Positions 35,047 to 43,905 are shown, counted from the stretch's first letter. The stretch: DNA of 64,000 bases from Acidimicrobiia bacterium (GCA_036271555.1 DATBAK010000065.1:1-64000); one strand, 5' to 3'. Notes: generated by a model not told the origin, from the sequence alone. Numbers and translations are program-made.

Positions 35047-35580
35047 GTGGACGAGCTGACCGAGCTGGCACTCGCGGCGCGCCGAGCCGTCCCGGGCGCG
35101 CTCGAAGAGTTCATCCGCGGGAGCTACGAGCCCGTGTGGCACCTCTGCCAGTCGCTCGTCGACCGCCAGAGCGCCGACGACCTGACGCAGGAGACGTTCG
35201 TGCGCGCCGTGCGGGCCGTGCGGCGCTTCCGCGGCGACGCCTCGGGGCGCACGTGGGTCCTCGCGATCGCGCGTCACACCTGCCTCGACGAGCTGCGCGC
35301 CCGCACGCGGTCGCGCCGGCGGACCGCGATCGCGCTCGCCGGCACCACGCCGGCCGCGCCCCCCGACCCCGCCGAGGAGGTCGGTGCACGCGACCTGCTC
35401 GCGCAGCTCGACGTCGACCGCCGCGCCGCGTTCACGCTCACGCAGCTGCTCGGGCTCAGCTACGCCGAGGCGGCCGACGTGTGCGGGTGCCCGATCGGAA
35501 CGATCCGGTCGCGCGTCGCCCGCGCGCGCGACGAGCTCATCGAGCTGCTCGGCGGCGCGCTCCCGCTCGCCGAGGGCTGA
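35047..35580 (+). CDS. ECF sigma factor
   Basis: The product has 177 residues from a GTG at 35047; the longer frame upstream is antisense to the anti-sigma gene. Region 2 is GALEEFIRGSYEPVWHLCQSLV with SADDLTQETFVRAVRAV and RTWVLAIARHTCLDELR. Region 4 is RAAFTLTQLLGLSYAEAADVCGCPIGTIRSRVARARDELIELL. Its usual partner is the divergent zinc-finger membrane protein. The neighbouring YcnI protein and copper monooxygenase suggest a copper-linked regulon, as for the SigC/CopC-type ECF groups (inference). Confidence 0.92.
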   Translation: MDELTELALAARRAVPGALEEFIRGSYEPVWHLCQSLVDRQSADDLTQETFVRAVRAVRRFRGDASGRTWVLAIARHTCLDELRARTRSRRRTAIALAGTTPAAPPDPAEEVGARDLLAQLDVDRRAAFTLTQLLGLSYAEAADVCGCPIGTIRSRVARARDELIELLGGALPLAEG

Positions 35581-35604
35581 TCCGTCAGTCAGCCACTCGG
35601 TCGG

Positions 35605-36282
35605 TCAGTCGGCGCGGCGCGCGTAGCGCAGGAAGAGGAAGTCGTCGTCGTCGGCGAACGCGTGGCGGAGGAGCCACGGCGTCGGATCGGCGTCGGCACC
35701 GTGCACGACGCGCGCGACGTCGCCCGCGATCACGCGCGGCGAGACCGTGAGGAAGAGCTCGTCGAGGAGCCCGAGGGTCGCAAGCCGGCCCGCGATCGTC
35801 GGGCCACCTTCGGCCATCACGACCTTGCCCGCGAGGTGATCGACGAGCGCGCGCAGGTCGACGTCGAGACCGGTGCCGAGTTCCAGTACGTCGACGTCGG
35901 CGGAGGGCGCATCCGCGTCGGGCGGGAGCACGAGCGTTGCGCGCCCAGATGCGAACAACTCCGGATTACCCGACACGTCGGGCCGCGACGCGATCACGTA
36001 CAGGTGGAGCGCGTCCGAGCTCGGCGCGCCGTAGTGCTCACTGATGACGGTGCGCATCCCGACGATCACTGCGTCGGCGGCGGCGCGCAACGCGCCGAAC
36101 ACCGCGTGATCGGTGTCGTTGCCGAGACCGCCCGAACGGCCCGCGAGCGCGCTCCCACCGTCGGCCGACTCGATCATGTTCAGGCGCACGAGCGCGGCCG
36201 TCGGCCGCGGTTCGGGCACCGCAACGTGCTGCGCGACGAGCGCATCGAGGCTTGCGGAATCGTCCCGTTGGAGCACACGCAC
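35605..36282 (-). CDS. RibD C-terminal domain (dihydrofolate-reductase-like) protein
   Basis: The product has 225 residues from a GTG at 36282, chosen for GGGAGG eight bases upstream. It is a full RibD_C/DHFR-like fold: RPTAALVRLNMIESADGGSA, the NADPH segment FGALRAAADAVIVGMRTV, ASRPDVSGNP and MAEGGPTIAGRLATLGLLDEL. Stand-alone members are pyrimidine- or dihydrofolate-type reductases of uncertain substrate; without the deaminase half it is not a full RibD. It is convergent with the sigma gene and divergent from the phosphoribosyltransferase gene. Confidence 0.88.
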   Translation of the reverse strand: MRVLQRDDSASLDALVAQHVAVPEPRPTAALVRLNMIESADGGSALAGRSGGLGNDTDHAVFGALRAAADAVIVGMRTVISEHYGAPSSDALHLYVIASRPDVSGNPELFASGRATLVLPPDADAPSADVDVLELGTGLDVDLRALVDHLAGKVVMAEGGPTIAGRLATLGLLDELFLTVSPRVIAGDVARVVHGADADPTPWLLRHAFADDDDFLFLRYARRAD

Positions 36283-36325
36283 GGTGATCGCCTCCCGAGC
36301 GGCGCACGCTACCGTGCCGATCACC

Positions 36326-36961
36326 ATGCCGTTCACGGACCGCGCCGACGCAGGGCGGCAGCTCGCCGTCCGGCTCGACGCGTGGCGCGGCGACGGCGCC
36401 GTCGTCCTCGGACTGCCGCGCGGCGGGGTGCCCGTCGCGTTCGAGGTCGCGCAGGCGCTCGACGCGCCGCTCGACGTGATCGTCGTCCGCAAGCTCGGCG
36501 TGCCGTCGCAACCCGAGCTCGCGATGGGCGCGATCGGCGAGAACGGTGTGCGCATCGTGAACGAAGCCGTGCGGGCGGCCGCGCGCGTCGACGATGCTGC
36601 GTTCGCGAAGGTCGAAGCGCACGAGCGCGCCGAGCTCGAACGGCGCGCGAGCCTGCTCCGGCGCGACCGCGAACGGGTTGCGCTCGCCGGGCGCGACGTG
36701 ATCATCGTCGACGACGGCATCGCGACGGGTTCGACCGCGCGGGCTGCGTGTCTCGTCGCGCGAGCGCAGGACGCGTCGCGCGTGGTGCTCGCGGCGCCGG
36801 TCGCGTCGCCGCGCGCGGTCGAGGAGCTCCGCGATGTCGCGGACGACGTCGTCTGCGTCGAGACGCCCGAGAGTTTCTTCGCGATCGGCGAGCGCTACCA
36901 GGACTTCGCGCCGACGACCGACGACGAGGTCGTCCGTCTGCTCGTCGCCACCCGTCGCTGA
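36326..36961 (+). CDS. Phosphoribosyltransferase-family protein
   Basis: The product has 211 residues. The type I PRTase fold is shown by VLGLPRGGVPVAFEVAQAL, DVIVVRKLGVPSQPELAMGAI and the PRPP loop VIIVDDGIATGSTARAA (about 128-145). A helical charged insert (VEAHERAELERRASLLRRDRE) is typical of the large group of unassigned PRTases that occur fused to or near dienelactone-hydrolase-like proteins. The base or acceptor is unknown. The ATG at 36326 lies 43 bases from the divergent reductase gene. Confidence 0.88.
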   Translation: MPFTDRADAGRQLAVRLDAWRGDGAVVLGLPRGGVPVAFEVAQALDAPLDVIVVRKLGVPSQPELAMGAIGENGVRIVNEAVRAAARVDDAAFAKVEAHERAELERRASLLRRDRERVALAGRDVIIVDDGIATGSTARAACLVARAQDASRVVLAAPVASPRAVEELRDVADDVVCVETPESFFAIGERYQDFAPTTDDEVVRLLVATRR

Positions 36962-37024
36962 CCTGGGTTTTCGCGGATCTGATCGCTGCCGCCGGTCTCG
37001 GGACGAGACGGGCGACCAGCCCGC

Positions 37025-37390
37025 TCACTTGAAGATCACGTACACCTTGCGCAGCGTCTCGTGGACATCCCAGGTGCCGGCCCAGCCCTTCGGGAAGACG
37101 ACCGTCGAACCCGGACCGACCTCGGTGACGGTGCCGTCGTCCTCGGTGCAGGTCATGCGCCCCGACAGCACGTGGATGAACTCGCCTTCGTCGGGCATGT
37201 CCCAGCGGCTGTTCCCGGGCCCGCACTCCCAGGTGCCGGTCGAGATCGAGCCGTCGTCGGTGGCGTAGAGCTCGAGCCCGAACGTCGCCATCGGCCCGCC
37301 GAGGGGCGTCGCCAACGGCGGTTCGAGCGTTCCCCAGTCGTCGAGGTCACCGGTCGGGGCGTCGACGACGTTGAAGTTCGGAGTGGGCAC
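37025..37390 (-). CDS. Cupin-domain protein (DUF861/cupin_3)
   Basis: The product has 121 residues from a GTG at 37390 with AAGGAG six bases upstream. The small double-beta barrel has GTWECGPGNSRWDMPDEGEFIHVLSGRMTC and PGSTVVFPKGWAGTWDVHETLRKVYVIF, the cupin_3 (EutQ/ureidoglycolase-like) signature ending in WxVHExLRKxY. Members are mostly of unknown function; some act on allantoin- or ethanolamine-type metabolites. It lies 45 bases downstream of the RNA methyltransferase gene on the same strand. Confidence 0.85.
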   Translation of the reverse strand: MPTPNFNVVDAPTGDLDDWGTLEPPLATPLGGPMATFGLELYATDDGSISTGTWECGPGNSRWDMPDEGEFIHVLSGRMTCTEDDGTVTEVGPGSTVVFPKGWAGTWDVHETLRKVYVIFK

Positions 37391-37435
37391 GGCGTGCTCC
37401 TTTTCGAGGATCGGGCGACGCGCTGCAGCGTACGT

Positions 37436-38584
37436 TCAGCGGTCGTAGACGGTGACGACCTCGACGTGCGGCGTGTGCGGGAAGAGGTCGACGGGCGTCA
37501 CCGACGTGAGGCGGTAGCCGGCGTCGCGCAGGAGACCCGCATCGCGACCGAGGTTCGCGGCGTCGCAGCTCACGAGGACGATCCGTTGCGGTGCGCTCGT
37601 AGCGATCGTGGCGACGCCGGCCCGGCCGAGACCGGTGCGGCTCGGATCGGCGACGACGAGGTCGGCCGCCGTCAGCGTCGCGGTCGTGACGTCGGCCCGG
37701 GCGACGTGCACGCCGAGCTTGCGGAGGTTCGCGCGGGCGTCGGCGTGCGCGGCGCGACCGCCTTCGAGCGCGGTGACGGACCAGCCCCGCTCGGCGAGGA
37801 CACCCGCGAAGATGCCGACACCGCTGTACAGATCCAGCGCCGTCGTGGGGCTCGCCATCTCGCCGGCCGCGTCGGCGACGAGTGCCGCGAGCGCGTCGAC
37901 GCCGTCGGGCCGGCTCTGGAAGAACGACGCCGCCGAGACGCGCCACGACCGCCCGGCCGCGTGCTCGTGGACGTGGTCGTCGCGCACGTCGTCGGGCACC
38001 TCGCGGCCGGCGCGGCGCGGCGTCGTGACCGCGAGCCGCTCGCCCGTGCGTGCGCCGCAACGCAGCACGACCTCTTCGGCACCGGGGAAGCGCCCGTCGA
38101 TCAACAGCTCCGCGAGGCGCGGGTGCGCGACGAGACACGCGTCGACCGCGAGCGAATCGTGCGAATGCGCGCGGCGGAACCCGGCGCGTCCGTGCACGAC
38201 CGCGGCGCGCACGGTTGTACGGAAGGTCCACGGTTCGAGTGCGACCGTCTCGCGCAGCGCGGGTGGATCGACGCGACCGAGCCGCACGAGCGCCTCGCGC
38301 ACGATGCCGGCCTTGAAGCCGCGCTGCGCGTCGAGGTCGATGTGCTGCCATCCGCACGCGCCGCACCCGCGCGCGACCTCGGGACACGGCGGGAGCACGC
38401 GCTCGGGCGATGCCTCGAGCACCTCGACGACGCGCGCCTTCGCGTGTCGCGAGTGATCGTCGGTGAGCTCGACGAGCACGCGTTCACGCGGGAGCGCGCC
38501 GTCGACGAACACGACCCGTCCATCGCCGTCCCTCGCGATCGCGTCGCCGCCCGCGACCATCGCGGTGGGTACGAGCTCGAGCAC
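37436..38584 (-). CDS. TrmA/RumA-type RNA (uracil-C5-)methyltransferase
   Basis: The product has 382 residues. An N-terminal TRAM domain (about 1-55) is followed by the 4Fe-4S cysteines in CPEVARGCGACGWQH and a C-terminal Cys within the catalytic part. The Rossmann domain has FFQSRPDGVDAL, LDLYSGVGIFAGVLAERG and VVADPSRTGLG, and the nucleophile cysteine lies in VSCDAANLGRDAGLL. The family methylates C5 of uridine in 23S rRNA or tRNA; which one cannot be told. The start is a GTG at 38584. Confidence 0.92.
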   Translation of the reverse strand: MLELVPTAMVAGGDAIARDGDGRVVFVDGALPRERVLVELTDDHSRHAKARVVEVLEASPERVLPPCPEVARGCGACGWQHIDLDAQRGFKAGIVREALVRLGRVDPPALRETVALEPWTFRTTVRAAVVHGRAGFRRAHSHDSLAVDACLVAHPRLAELLIDGRFPGAEEVVLRCGARTGERLAVTTPRRAGREVPDDVRDDHVHEHAAGRSWRVSAASFFQSRPDGVDALAALVADAAGEMASPTTALDLYSGVGIFAGVLAERGWSVTALEGGRAAHADARANLRKLGVHVARADVTTATLTAADLVVADPSRTGLGRAGVATIATSAPQRIVLVSCDAANLGRDAGLLRDAGYRLTSVTPVDLFPHTPHVEVVTVYDR

Positions 38585-38648
38585 GTCAGCCGCCGACCCG
38601 GGTGGCGATTGCGGTCAGCACCGCCTGAGCGTACCGGCCGCGGCCAGA

Positions 38649-39278
38649 ATGGCGGCCGTGCCGATCGGCCAGGTGATCCTCGGGACGCGCGATCTCGACG
38701 CGGCCGCCGCGAAGCTGCGAGCCGACGGTCTCGCCGTGCTCGACGGCGGCGTGCACCCCGGCCTCGGGACCGCGAATCGCATCGTGCCGCTCGGCGACTC
38801 GTACCTCGAAGTGCTCGGCGTGATCGACGAGGCCGAGGCACGCGCGCAGGAGTACGGACGTGCCCTGCTGCGGGAGACGGAGGCCGGCGACCGATTCGTG
38901 CGCTGGTCGATCCGCACCGAGCAGATCGACGTCGACGCCGCGCGACTCGGCTTGGTGCCCGAACGTCGTTCGCGCCGCCGGCCCGACGGCTCGCTGCTCT
39001 CGTGGCAGGCAGCCGGTCTCGAGGGCGCGCTCGCGGAGCCCTGGCTGCCGTTCTTCATGCAGTGGGATCGGACCGACGACTTTCCCGGCGCGGCACCGGT
39101 CGCGCATCCGGTCGGACCGTGCTCGCTTGCGTGGATCGAGGTGTCGACGCCGGACCCGGCGCGACTCGAGGGCTTCGTAGGCGACCACGACGTCGGCGTG
39201 CGGATCGTCGGCGGCGAGCCCGGCATCCACGCGGCCGCGATCGCGATCGCCACGGGTGAATGGGTGCTGCGACCGTGA
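38649..39278 (+). CDS. Glyoxalase-like (VOC) domain protein
   Basis: The product has 209 residues from an ATG at 38649, and resembles the Glyoxalase_3 group. The opening IGQVILGTRDLDAAAAKLRADGLAV and GTANRIVPLGDSYLEVLGV match, followed by a second half beginning at SLAWIEVSTPDPA. The conserved metal site is weak: the first His is replaced by Gln (IGQVIL). Function unknown. Its stop overlaps the start of the aminopeptidase gene, suggesting a two-gene operon. Confidence 0.75.
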   Translation: MAAVPIGQVILGTRDLDAAAAKLRADGLAVLDGGVHPGLGTANRIVPLGDSYLEVLGVIDEAEARAQEYGRALLRETEAGDRFVRWSIRTEQIDVDAARLGLVPERRSRRRPDGSLLSWQAAGLEGALAEPWLPFFMQWDRTDDFPGAAPVAHPVGPCSLAWIEVSTPDPARLEGFVGDHDVGVRIVGGEPGIHAAAIAIATGEWVLRP

Positions 39279-40222
39279 CCGCGGGCGAGGCACCGGAGTC
39301 GGGCCGGCTCGACGTGGGCGACGGTCACCGCGTCTTCTGGGAGGTGCACGGCAATCCGGCGGGCAAGCCCGCGCTGCTCCTCCACGGCGGACCCGGATCG
39401 GGGAGCTCGCCGGCCGTGCGCCTCCTGTTCGATCCGAAGCGCTACCGCATCGTGCAGTTCGACCAGCGCAACTGCGGTCGCAGCACACCGCACGCGAGCG
39501 AGCCCGGCGTCGACCTGTCGACGAACACGACCCAACATCTCGTCGCCGACTGCGAACGGTTACGCGAGCACCTCGGCATCGACCGGTGGCTCGTGTGGGG
39601 CATCTCCTGGGGCACATCGCTCGCGCTCGCGTACGCGCAGGCGCACCCCGAAACGGTCAGCGAGATGATCCTCGTGAGCGCGGGTGCGACGAGCCACCGC
39701 GCGGTCGAGTGGATCACGCGCGACATGGGCCGCGTGTTCCCGCGCGAGTGGGAGCGCTTCCGCGACGCGGTGCCCGACGCGGAGCGCGACGGCAACCTCG
39801 CCGCCGCGTACTCTCGGCTGTTGCACTCCCCCGACGCGCAGGAGCGGGACGCCGCCGCGCGCGCGTGGTGCGAATGGGAGGACACGCACATCGCGACGTA
39901 CGCGGGGTACCAGCACGACCCGCGCTACGACGACGCGCGCTTCCGGCTCTGCTTCGCGCGGCTCGTCACGCACTACTGGAAGCACGCGCACTTCCTCGAC
40001 GACGATCAGCTGCTGCGGAACGCGGCGCGCCTCGCAGGCATCCCGGCGGTGATCGTGCACGGTCGGCTCGACATCAGCAGCCCACCCGACTTCGCGTGGC
40101 AGCTCAGCCAACGGTGCCCCGACATCGAGCTCGTGCTCGTCGAGAACGCGGGCCACGGCGCCGCCGCGACCGCACAGGTCGAGGCAATCCTCGCGGCGAC
40201 CAGGAGATTCGTCAGTACGTGA
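39260..40222 (+). CDS. pip: Prolyl iminopeptidase (alpha/beta hydrolase, S33)
   Basis: The product has 320 residues if it starts at the ATG at 39260; a GTG at 39275 that overlaps the previous stop as GTGA gives 315 and is equally likely. Motifs of the S33 family are HGGPGSGSS (oxyanion), FDQRNCGRSTPHA, the elbow GISWGTSLALAYAQ (Ser of GxSxG), Asp in VHGRLDISSP and His in VENAGHGA. It removes N-terminal proline from peptides, which fits use of imported peptides. The canonical GGSWG is GISWG here. Confidence 0.9.
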   Translation: MGAATVTAGEAPESGRLDVGDGHRVFWEVHGNPAGKPALLLHGGPGSGSSPAVRLLFDPKRYRIVQFDQRNCGRSTPHASEPGVDLSTNTTQHLVADCERLREHLGIDRWLVWGISWGTSLALAYAQAHPETVSEMILVSAGATSHRAVEWITRDMGRVFPREWERFRDAVPDAERDGNLAAAYSRLLHSPDAQERDAAARAWCEWEDTHIATYAGYQHDPRYDDARFRLCFARLVTHYWKHAHFLDDDQLLRNAARLAGIPAVIVHGRLDISSPPDFAWQLSQRCPDIELVLVENAGHGAAATAQVEAILAATRRFVST

Positions 40223-40298
40223 ACGGCTGGGTCGCATTGCGGCCCGGGCGCCTCGGGGACTGAGGCGTCAGGAGTGGCGAGCGCAGCGGGTGCGACCA

Positions 40299-40754
40299 TC
40301 AGGACCGCTCCACCTCGGCCTTGACCCGTTCCAACGTCGTCTGCATGTCGTTGCGGTTGGTACGGCCGCGCGCCCAGCCGAGCAGCACCCAGTAGAGGCG
40401 CAGCGGAAACTTGTCGGCGAGCTCGAACGACTCGGTCACGTCGGCGCCATCGCCCGCCGGATCGAGTCGGTAGCGCCACACGTTCAGCGGCTTGTCGGAC
40501 GAGCCGACGCCGAACGCGAACTCGCGTCCGGGCACGGACGCGACGACCGTGCACGTCGTCCAGTAAGTGGGACCGATGCCGTTGCGCTTCACGTGACCGC
40601 GGAAGCGCGCGCCAACACTCGGTCCCGTCGCGCCGTCGAGCCATTCGGCTTCGAACGTCTCGGGGCTGTACTTGCCAATGCGCGTCACGTCGCTCACGAG
40701 CTCCCAGATCCGCTCGGGCGTCGCGCGCATGTGGACCGTCACTGCTCCGTGCAC
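40299..40754 (-). CDS. SRPBCC-family (polyketide cyclase-like) protein
   Basis: The product has 151 residues with the START-like fold: VHMRATPERIWELVSDVTRIGKYSPE, GARFRGHVKRN, then FAFGVGSSDKPLNVWRYRLDP and a C-terminal helix TNRNDMQTTLERVKAEVE. These bind hydrophobic ligands or lipids; no catalytic residues are evident. It is downstream of a SAM methyltransferase gene on the same strand by 20 bases. Confidence 0.85.
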   Translation of the reverse strand: MHGAVTVHMRATPERIWELVSDVTRIGKYSPETFEAEWLDGATGPSVGARFRGHVKRNGIGPTYWTTCTVVASVPGREFAFGVGSSDKPLNVWRYRLDPAGDGADVTESFELADKFPLRLYWVLLGWARGRTNRNDMQTTLERVKAEVERS

Positions 40755-40774
40755 GGCGGCAGCCTACGGAACCG

Positions 40775-41530
40775 TCAGCCGCGGCGCACCGCGCGCCAGC
40801 ATGTACAGCGCATCGGCAGGTCGACGCGGTCACGTTCGGCGAACGACGGATGGTCGCGCACCGCGTCGGCGAAGAGCGTGTGGATCCGTTCCTGTTCGGC
40901 TTCGGGCAAGACGATGAACCCGCTGTAGGTGCGGAACAGGCCGACGAGCTCCTCGGCGGTGACGGGGACGGTCCACTCGAGGTACTGACGTTCCGCCGGC
41001 GCGAACGGCGCGGACTCGGGGATGCGCAGCTCGTGATGATGCCGCTGCGGATGCGATTCCTCCTCGCGTTCGCGCCACGCGCGCGCCGGTCCCGAGAGCA
41101 CGTCGGCGAGCCAGCCGCGCGTGCGGTCGGGGCCGCCCCACATCAGACCGAGCACGCCGCCGGGCCGCAACACGCGCGCGACCTCGGCGACCGCGCGTGG
41201 CTCGTCGACCCAGTGCCACATCGACGAGCCCATCACCGCGTCCACCGCGCCGGCGCGCAACGGAAGTTGCTCGGCGCGCGCCGTGCACACGGTCGCGGCG
41301 GGAACGTTCTCCGACAGCACGGTGCTCATGCGCCGGTCGGGTTCCACGGCGACGACACGCGTCACGCGCTCGACGAGCAGGCGCGACAGTGCGCCGGTGC
41401 CCGCGCCGATGTCGACCACGAGGTCCCGGCCGCGCGCGCCGTCGAGGATCCACTCGACACCTGCCGCGGGCGGACCCGGGCGGTAGCGGTCGTAGTCGGC
41501 GGCGATCGCACCGAACGACGTCGCGCGCAC
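40775..41530 (-). CDS. Class I SAM-dependent methyltransferase
   Basis: The product has 251 residues from a GTG at 41530; the start is uncertain as no clear Shine-Dalgarno lies near. Motif I is DLVVDIGAGTGALSRLL (about 37-53), followed by VVAVEPDRRMSTVL, a post-I acidic DAVMGSSMWHWVDEP and a motif VARVLRPGGVLGLMWGG. This is the Methyltransf_11 class that methylates small molecules or lipids. It lies 17 bases after a SRPBCC gene and 20 bases before another, so the three probably form one unit. Confidence 0.9.
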   Translation of the reverse strand: MRATSFGAIAADYDRYRPGPPAAGVEWILDGARGRDLVVDIGAGTGALSRLLVERVTRVVAVEPDRRMSTVLSENVPAATVCTARAEQLPLRAGAVDAVMGSSMWHWVDEPRAVAEVARVLRPGGVLGLMWGGPDRTRGWLADVLSGPARAWREREEESHPQRHHHELRIPESAPFAPAERQYLEWTVPVTAEELVGLFRTYSGFIVLPEAEQERIHTLFADAVRDHPSFAERDRVDLPMRCTCWRAVRRG

Positions 41531-41547
41531 GGACCGGTCGGTCGTGG

Positions 41548-42018
41548 TCAGCTCCCGTTCGCGACGGTGCGGGCGAGGATGCCGAGGGTTGCGCGCAGCG
41601 CGCCTTCGGAGATCACCGGGAAGATGTTGGCCTCGCGCCACACGGGATCGATCGACGACCAGTCGTAATACGACGTCACGAGGGTGCCGCCCTCGGCCGG
41701 CTCGAGGCGATAGCCGTAGACGTGACCGATCTGCGGGCGGATCTCACCGAGGACGCTCCACGCGATCTCGCGATCGCGCTCGAACCGCTCGATCGAGATC
41801 GTGACGTCGTACCGACCGAGCGGATAGTCGTTCAGCGACTCCCGATCCATGTGCACGACGAAGGTGTCGCCGACCTTCGACACGGGCTCCCCCGTCGCAC
41901 TCTGGAGCATCCCGGAGCTGTCGATCGTCACGTGACCATTCGGGTCGGAGAGGACCGCGAAGATCGCAGCGGGCTCGGCTTCGATGAGACGGGGAACCTC
42001 GATGCGCTCGTCGGGCAT
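41548..42018 (-). CDS. SRPBCC-family protein
   Basis: The product has 156 residues from the ATG at 42018. The START/polyketide-cyclase fold is shown by RIEVPRLIEAEPAAIFAVLSDP, SKVGDTFVVHMDRESLNDYPLG, and GYRLEPAEGGTLVTSYYDWSSIDP. A function in ligand binding is likely. It is the first gene of the run with the methyltransferase and the second SRPBCC protein, and is divergent from the KOW protein 39 bases away. Confidence 0.85.
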   Translation of the reverse strand: MPDERIEVPRLIEAEPAAIFAVLSDPNGHVTIDSSGMLQSATGEPVSKVGDTFVVHMDRESLNDYPLGRYDVTISIERFERDREIAWSVLGEIRPQIGHVYGYRLEPAEGGTLVTSYYDWSSIDPVWREANIFPVISEGALRATLGILARTVANGS

Positions 42019-42057
42019 TGGCCCATCCTGACACCGATCGCGCGATGCTTTCCGCCC

Positions 42058-42231
42058 ATGACGCACTTCAAGGTCGGCGACAAGGTCATCATCACCGAGG
42101 GCGACTTCAAGGGCGATCGGGGGGCCATCACCGACAAGCACGTCATCGGCGACGGCCTCACGGTCGCGCTCGAGAAGCACGGTCGCGAGATCAAGACGCA
42201 CGAGGCGCACGTCAACAAGATCGACGACTGA
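42058..42231 (+). CDS. Small KOW-motif protein
   Basis: The product has 57 residues, starting at an ATG at 42058. The core GDKVIITEGDFKGDRGAITD is the KOW motif found in ribosomal and NusG-type RNA-contacting proteins, followed by TVALEKHGREIKTHEAHV, which completes a small beta barrel. It is probably an RNA- or nucleic-acid-associated protein; the exact partner is unknown. It is divergent from the SRPBCC gene and followed by a 14-base tandem repeat. Confidence 0.75.
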   Translation: MTHFKVGDKVIITEGDFKGDRGAITDKHVIGDGLTVALEKHGREIKTHEAHVNKIDD

Positions 42232-42235
42232 CCCG

Positions 42236-42291
42236 GCGCGGACCCGACGGCGCGGACCTGACAGCGCGGACCCGACGACGCGGACCTGACG
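42236..42291. repeat. Four tandem 14-bp repeats after the KOW gene
   Basis: Four copies of a unit close to GCGCGGACCYGACG start at 42236, 42250, 42264 and 42278 with alternating C/T at the tenth base. They fill the gap between the KOW stop and the GTG of the next gene. They do not carry a gene; the last repeat abuts the propeller start. Confidence 0.85.
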
Positions 42292-42293
42292 AC

Positions 42294-43766
42294 GTGCGAA
42301 AGGCGGACCGCGGCGACGACCTCGAGGTGCTCGACGTCGCCGGCGAATCGGAACCCGCCGGCGCCACGCCAGCTCCCTCGATCGACGGCCGGCGATGGTT
42401 CGCCGTCGCGTGCGGTGCGCTCGCGGTCGTCGCGGTCGCGATCGTCGTCGTCGTGCACGGTCACCACGACGGCCGCGCGCGAACGGCTGCTCGCCCACCG
42501 GTCGAACCCACGACGGCGAGCCGCCAGTTGAACTTCGGCACGATCGAGACCGCGGCCGGCGACGCCGCGATGGTGTGCGGAGAAGAAGCGATGCCCGCGT
42601 GCGGCGTCGGCACCGACCTCGAGTTCCCCTACTGCTCCGCCTCCGTGAACGCGTTCCTCCGCGACGCGCGCCTCGAACCGGAGAGCACGTTCGGACGGCT
42701 CGGGCAACCGCCGCCGTCCGGGACGCGCTGGACCGCCGGCTGCGGGCGCGACTTCCGCTTCGACCCGCACCCGTCGTTCGCGCCGGTCGTCTCGGGCTGC
42801 TGCTCGTCGCCGCTCACCGTGAGGCCTCCGGCAGGTTGGAGCTTCGGCTTCACGTTCGCCGCGTTCGGCTCGTTATGGGTCGAGACCGGCCGCACGCAGT
42901 GCGCCGTCGGCTGTGTCGCGCACTGGTGGCGCGTCGATCCCGAGTCGGGTTTCGCGAGCCTGGCCCCGACGATCGCGGGCTCCCATGTTCACGCGCTCAC
43001 CGTCGGGGCGGGCGCGATCTGGACCCTGAACGCGCGCCTCGACGACACGCCGCTGACGGTGACACGTACCGATCCGATCACCGGCCACGCGGATCGACCG
43101 ATCGCGATCGCAGGCACCGGCATCGAAGGCGACACGAACCCGCGCGTCCAACTCGCGTTCGGTGCCGGCAGCCTCTGGGTCTACGACGGCGGGAACACCG
43201 CGATCCGCATCGACCCGAGCTTGCGTCGGGTCGTCGCGCGCATCCGGATCCCCCGCCCCGCCAACGGCATGGTCGTCGACGCGGCCGGTGTCTGGCTCAT
43301 CGACTACGGCAACGGAGGCCTCGAACGCATCGATCCGCGCACGAACCGCGCCGCGATCGTCGTGAACACCTGCTGCTTCGCGCAGTCGATCGCAGCCGAC
43401 GGGCACCACGTGTGGTTCACGCTCGCAACCGAGCACGGTCGCATCACGGTCATGCGCGTCGAAGAGCACGCGCCGTTCAGCGCGGTCGACACGCACATCG
43501 ACACCGCCGACGTCACCTCGGCCGGCGGCACCGTCTGGTACCTCGGCACCGGGTCCGAGCAACGCAAGCCGTGCACCTACGGCGAGCCCGGCGCGGTCGG
43601 AACGATCGGTGCGACCGACCTGCGCGCGCACCCGGTCGGGAACGTCCACCTCGTGAGCCGCAGCTGCGCGAGCCGCGACACCGAAGGCGGCATCGTCGCG
43701 GTCGGCGACTCCGCCTGGGTGGTCGACGACATCGGTCAGACGCTCACCCGGGTCACCGCCGGCTGA
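42294..43766 (+). CDS. Membrane-anchored beta-propeller protein
   Basis: The product has 490 residues from a GTG at 42294. A charged cytoplasmic N-terminus (about 35 residues) precedes one membrane helix (WFAVACGALAVVAVAIVVVVHG). The outside part is a Cys-containing domain, then repeated blades of the NHL/SMP-30-like type: IWTLNARL, LAFGAGSLWVYDGGNTAIRIDPS, GMVVDAAGVWLIDYGNGGLERIDPRTN, VWFTLATEHG and AWVVDDIGQTLTRV. No catalytic motif is seen, so binding or sensing is likely. It may act with the preceding KOW gene or alone. A S53 peptidase gene follows on the same strand after 139 bases. Confidence 0.75.
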   Translation: MRKADRGDDLEVLDVAGESEPAGATPAPSIDGRRWFAVACGALAVVAVAIVVVVHGHHDGRARTAARPPVEPTTASRQLNFGTIETAAGDAAMVCGEEAMPACGVGTDLEFPYCSASVNAFLRDARLEPESTFGRLGQPPPSGTRWTAGCGRDFRFDPHPSFAPVVSGCCSSPLTVRPPAGWSFGFTFAAFGSLWVETGRTQCAVGCVAHWWRVDPESGFASLAPTIAGSHVHALTVGAGAIWTLNARLDDTPLTVTRTDPITGHADRPIAIAGTGIEGDTNPRVQLAFGAGSLWVYDGGNTAIRIDPSLRRVVARIRIPRPANGMVVDAAGVWLIDYGNGGLERIDPRTNRAAIVVNTCCFAQSIAADGHHVWFTLATEHGRITVMRVEEHAPFSAVDTHIDTADVTSAGGTVWYLGTGSEQRKPCTYGEPGAVGTIGATDLRAHPVGNVHLVSRSCASRDTEGGIVAVGDSAWVVDDIGQTLTRVTAG

Positions 43767-43905
43767 GGCGCTTCGACCCCGCGGCGCGCCGTTTGCGCCC
43801 GCGATGACCGTTGTGAGAGGTTTCGCGGCGACGGTGCCCGACCACACGGCGTCGCGGCGGGGCAAGGAAGGCGACCCGGTCGGGCCTGAGCAGGCAAGGG
43901 GTGTC

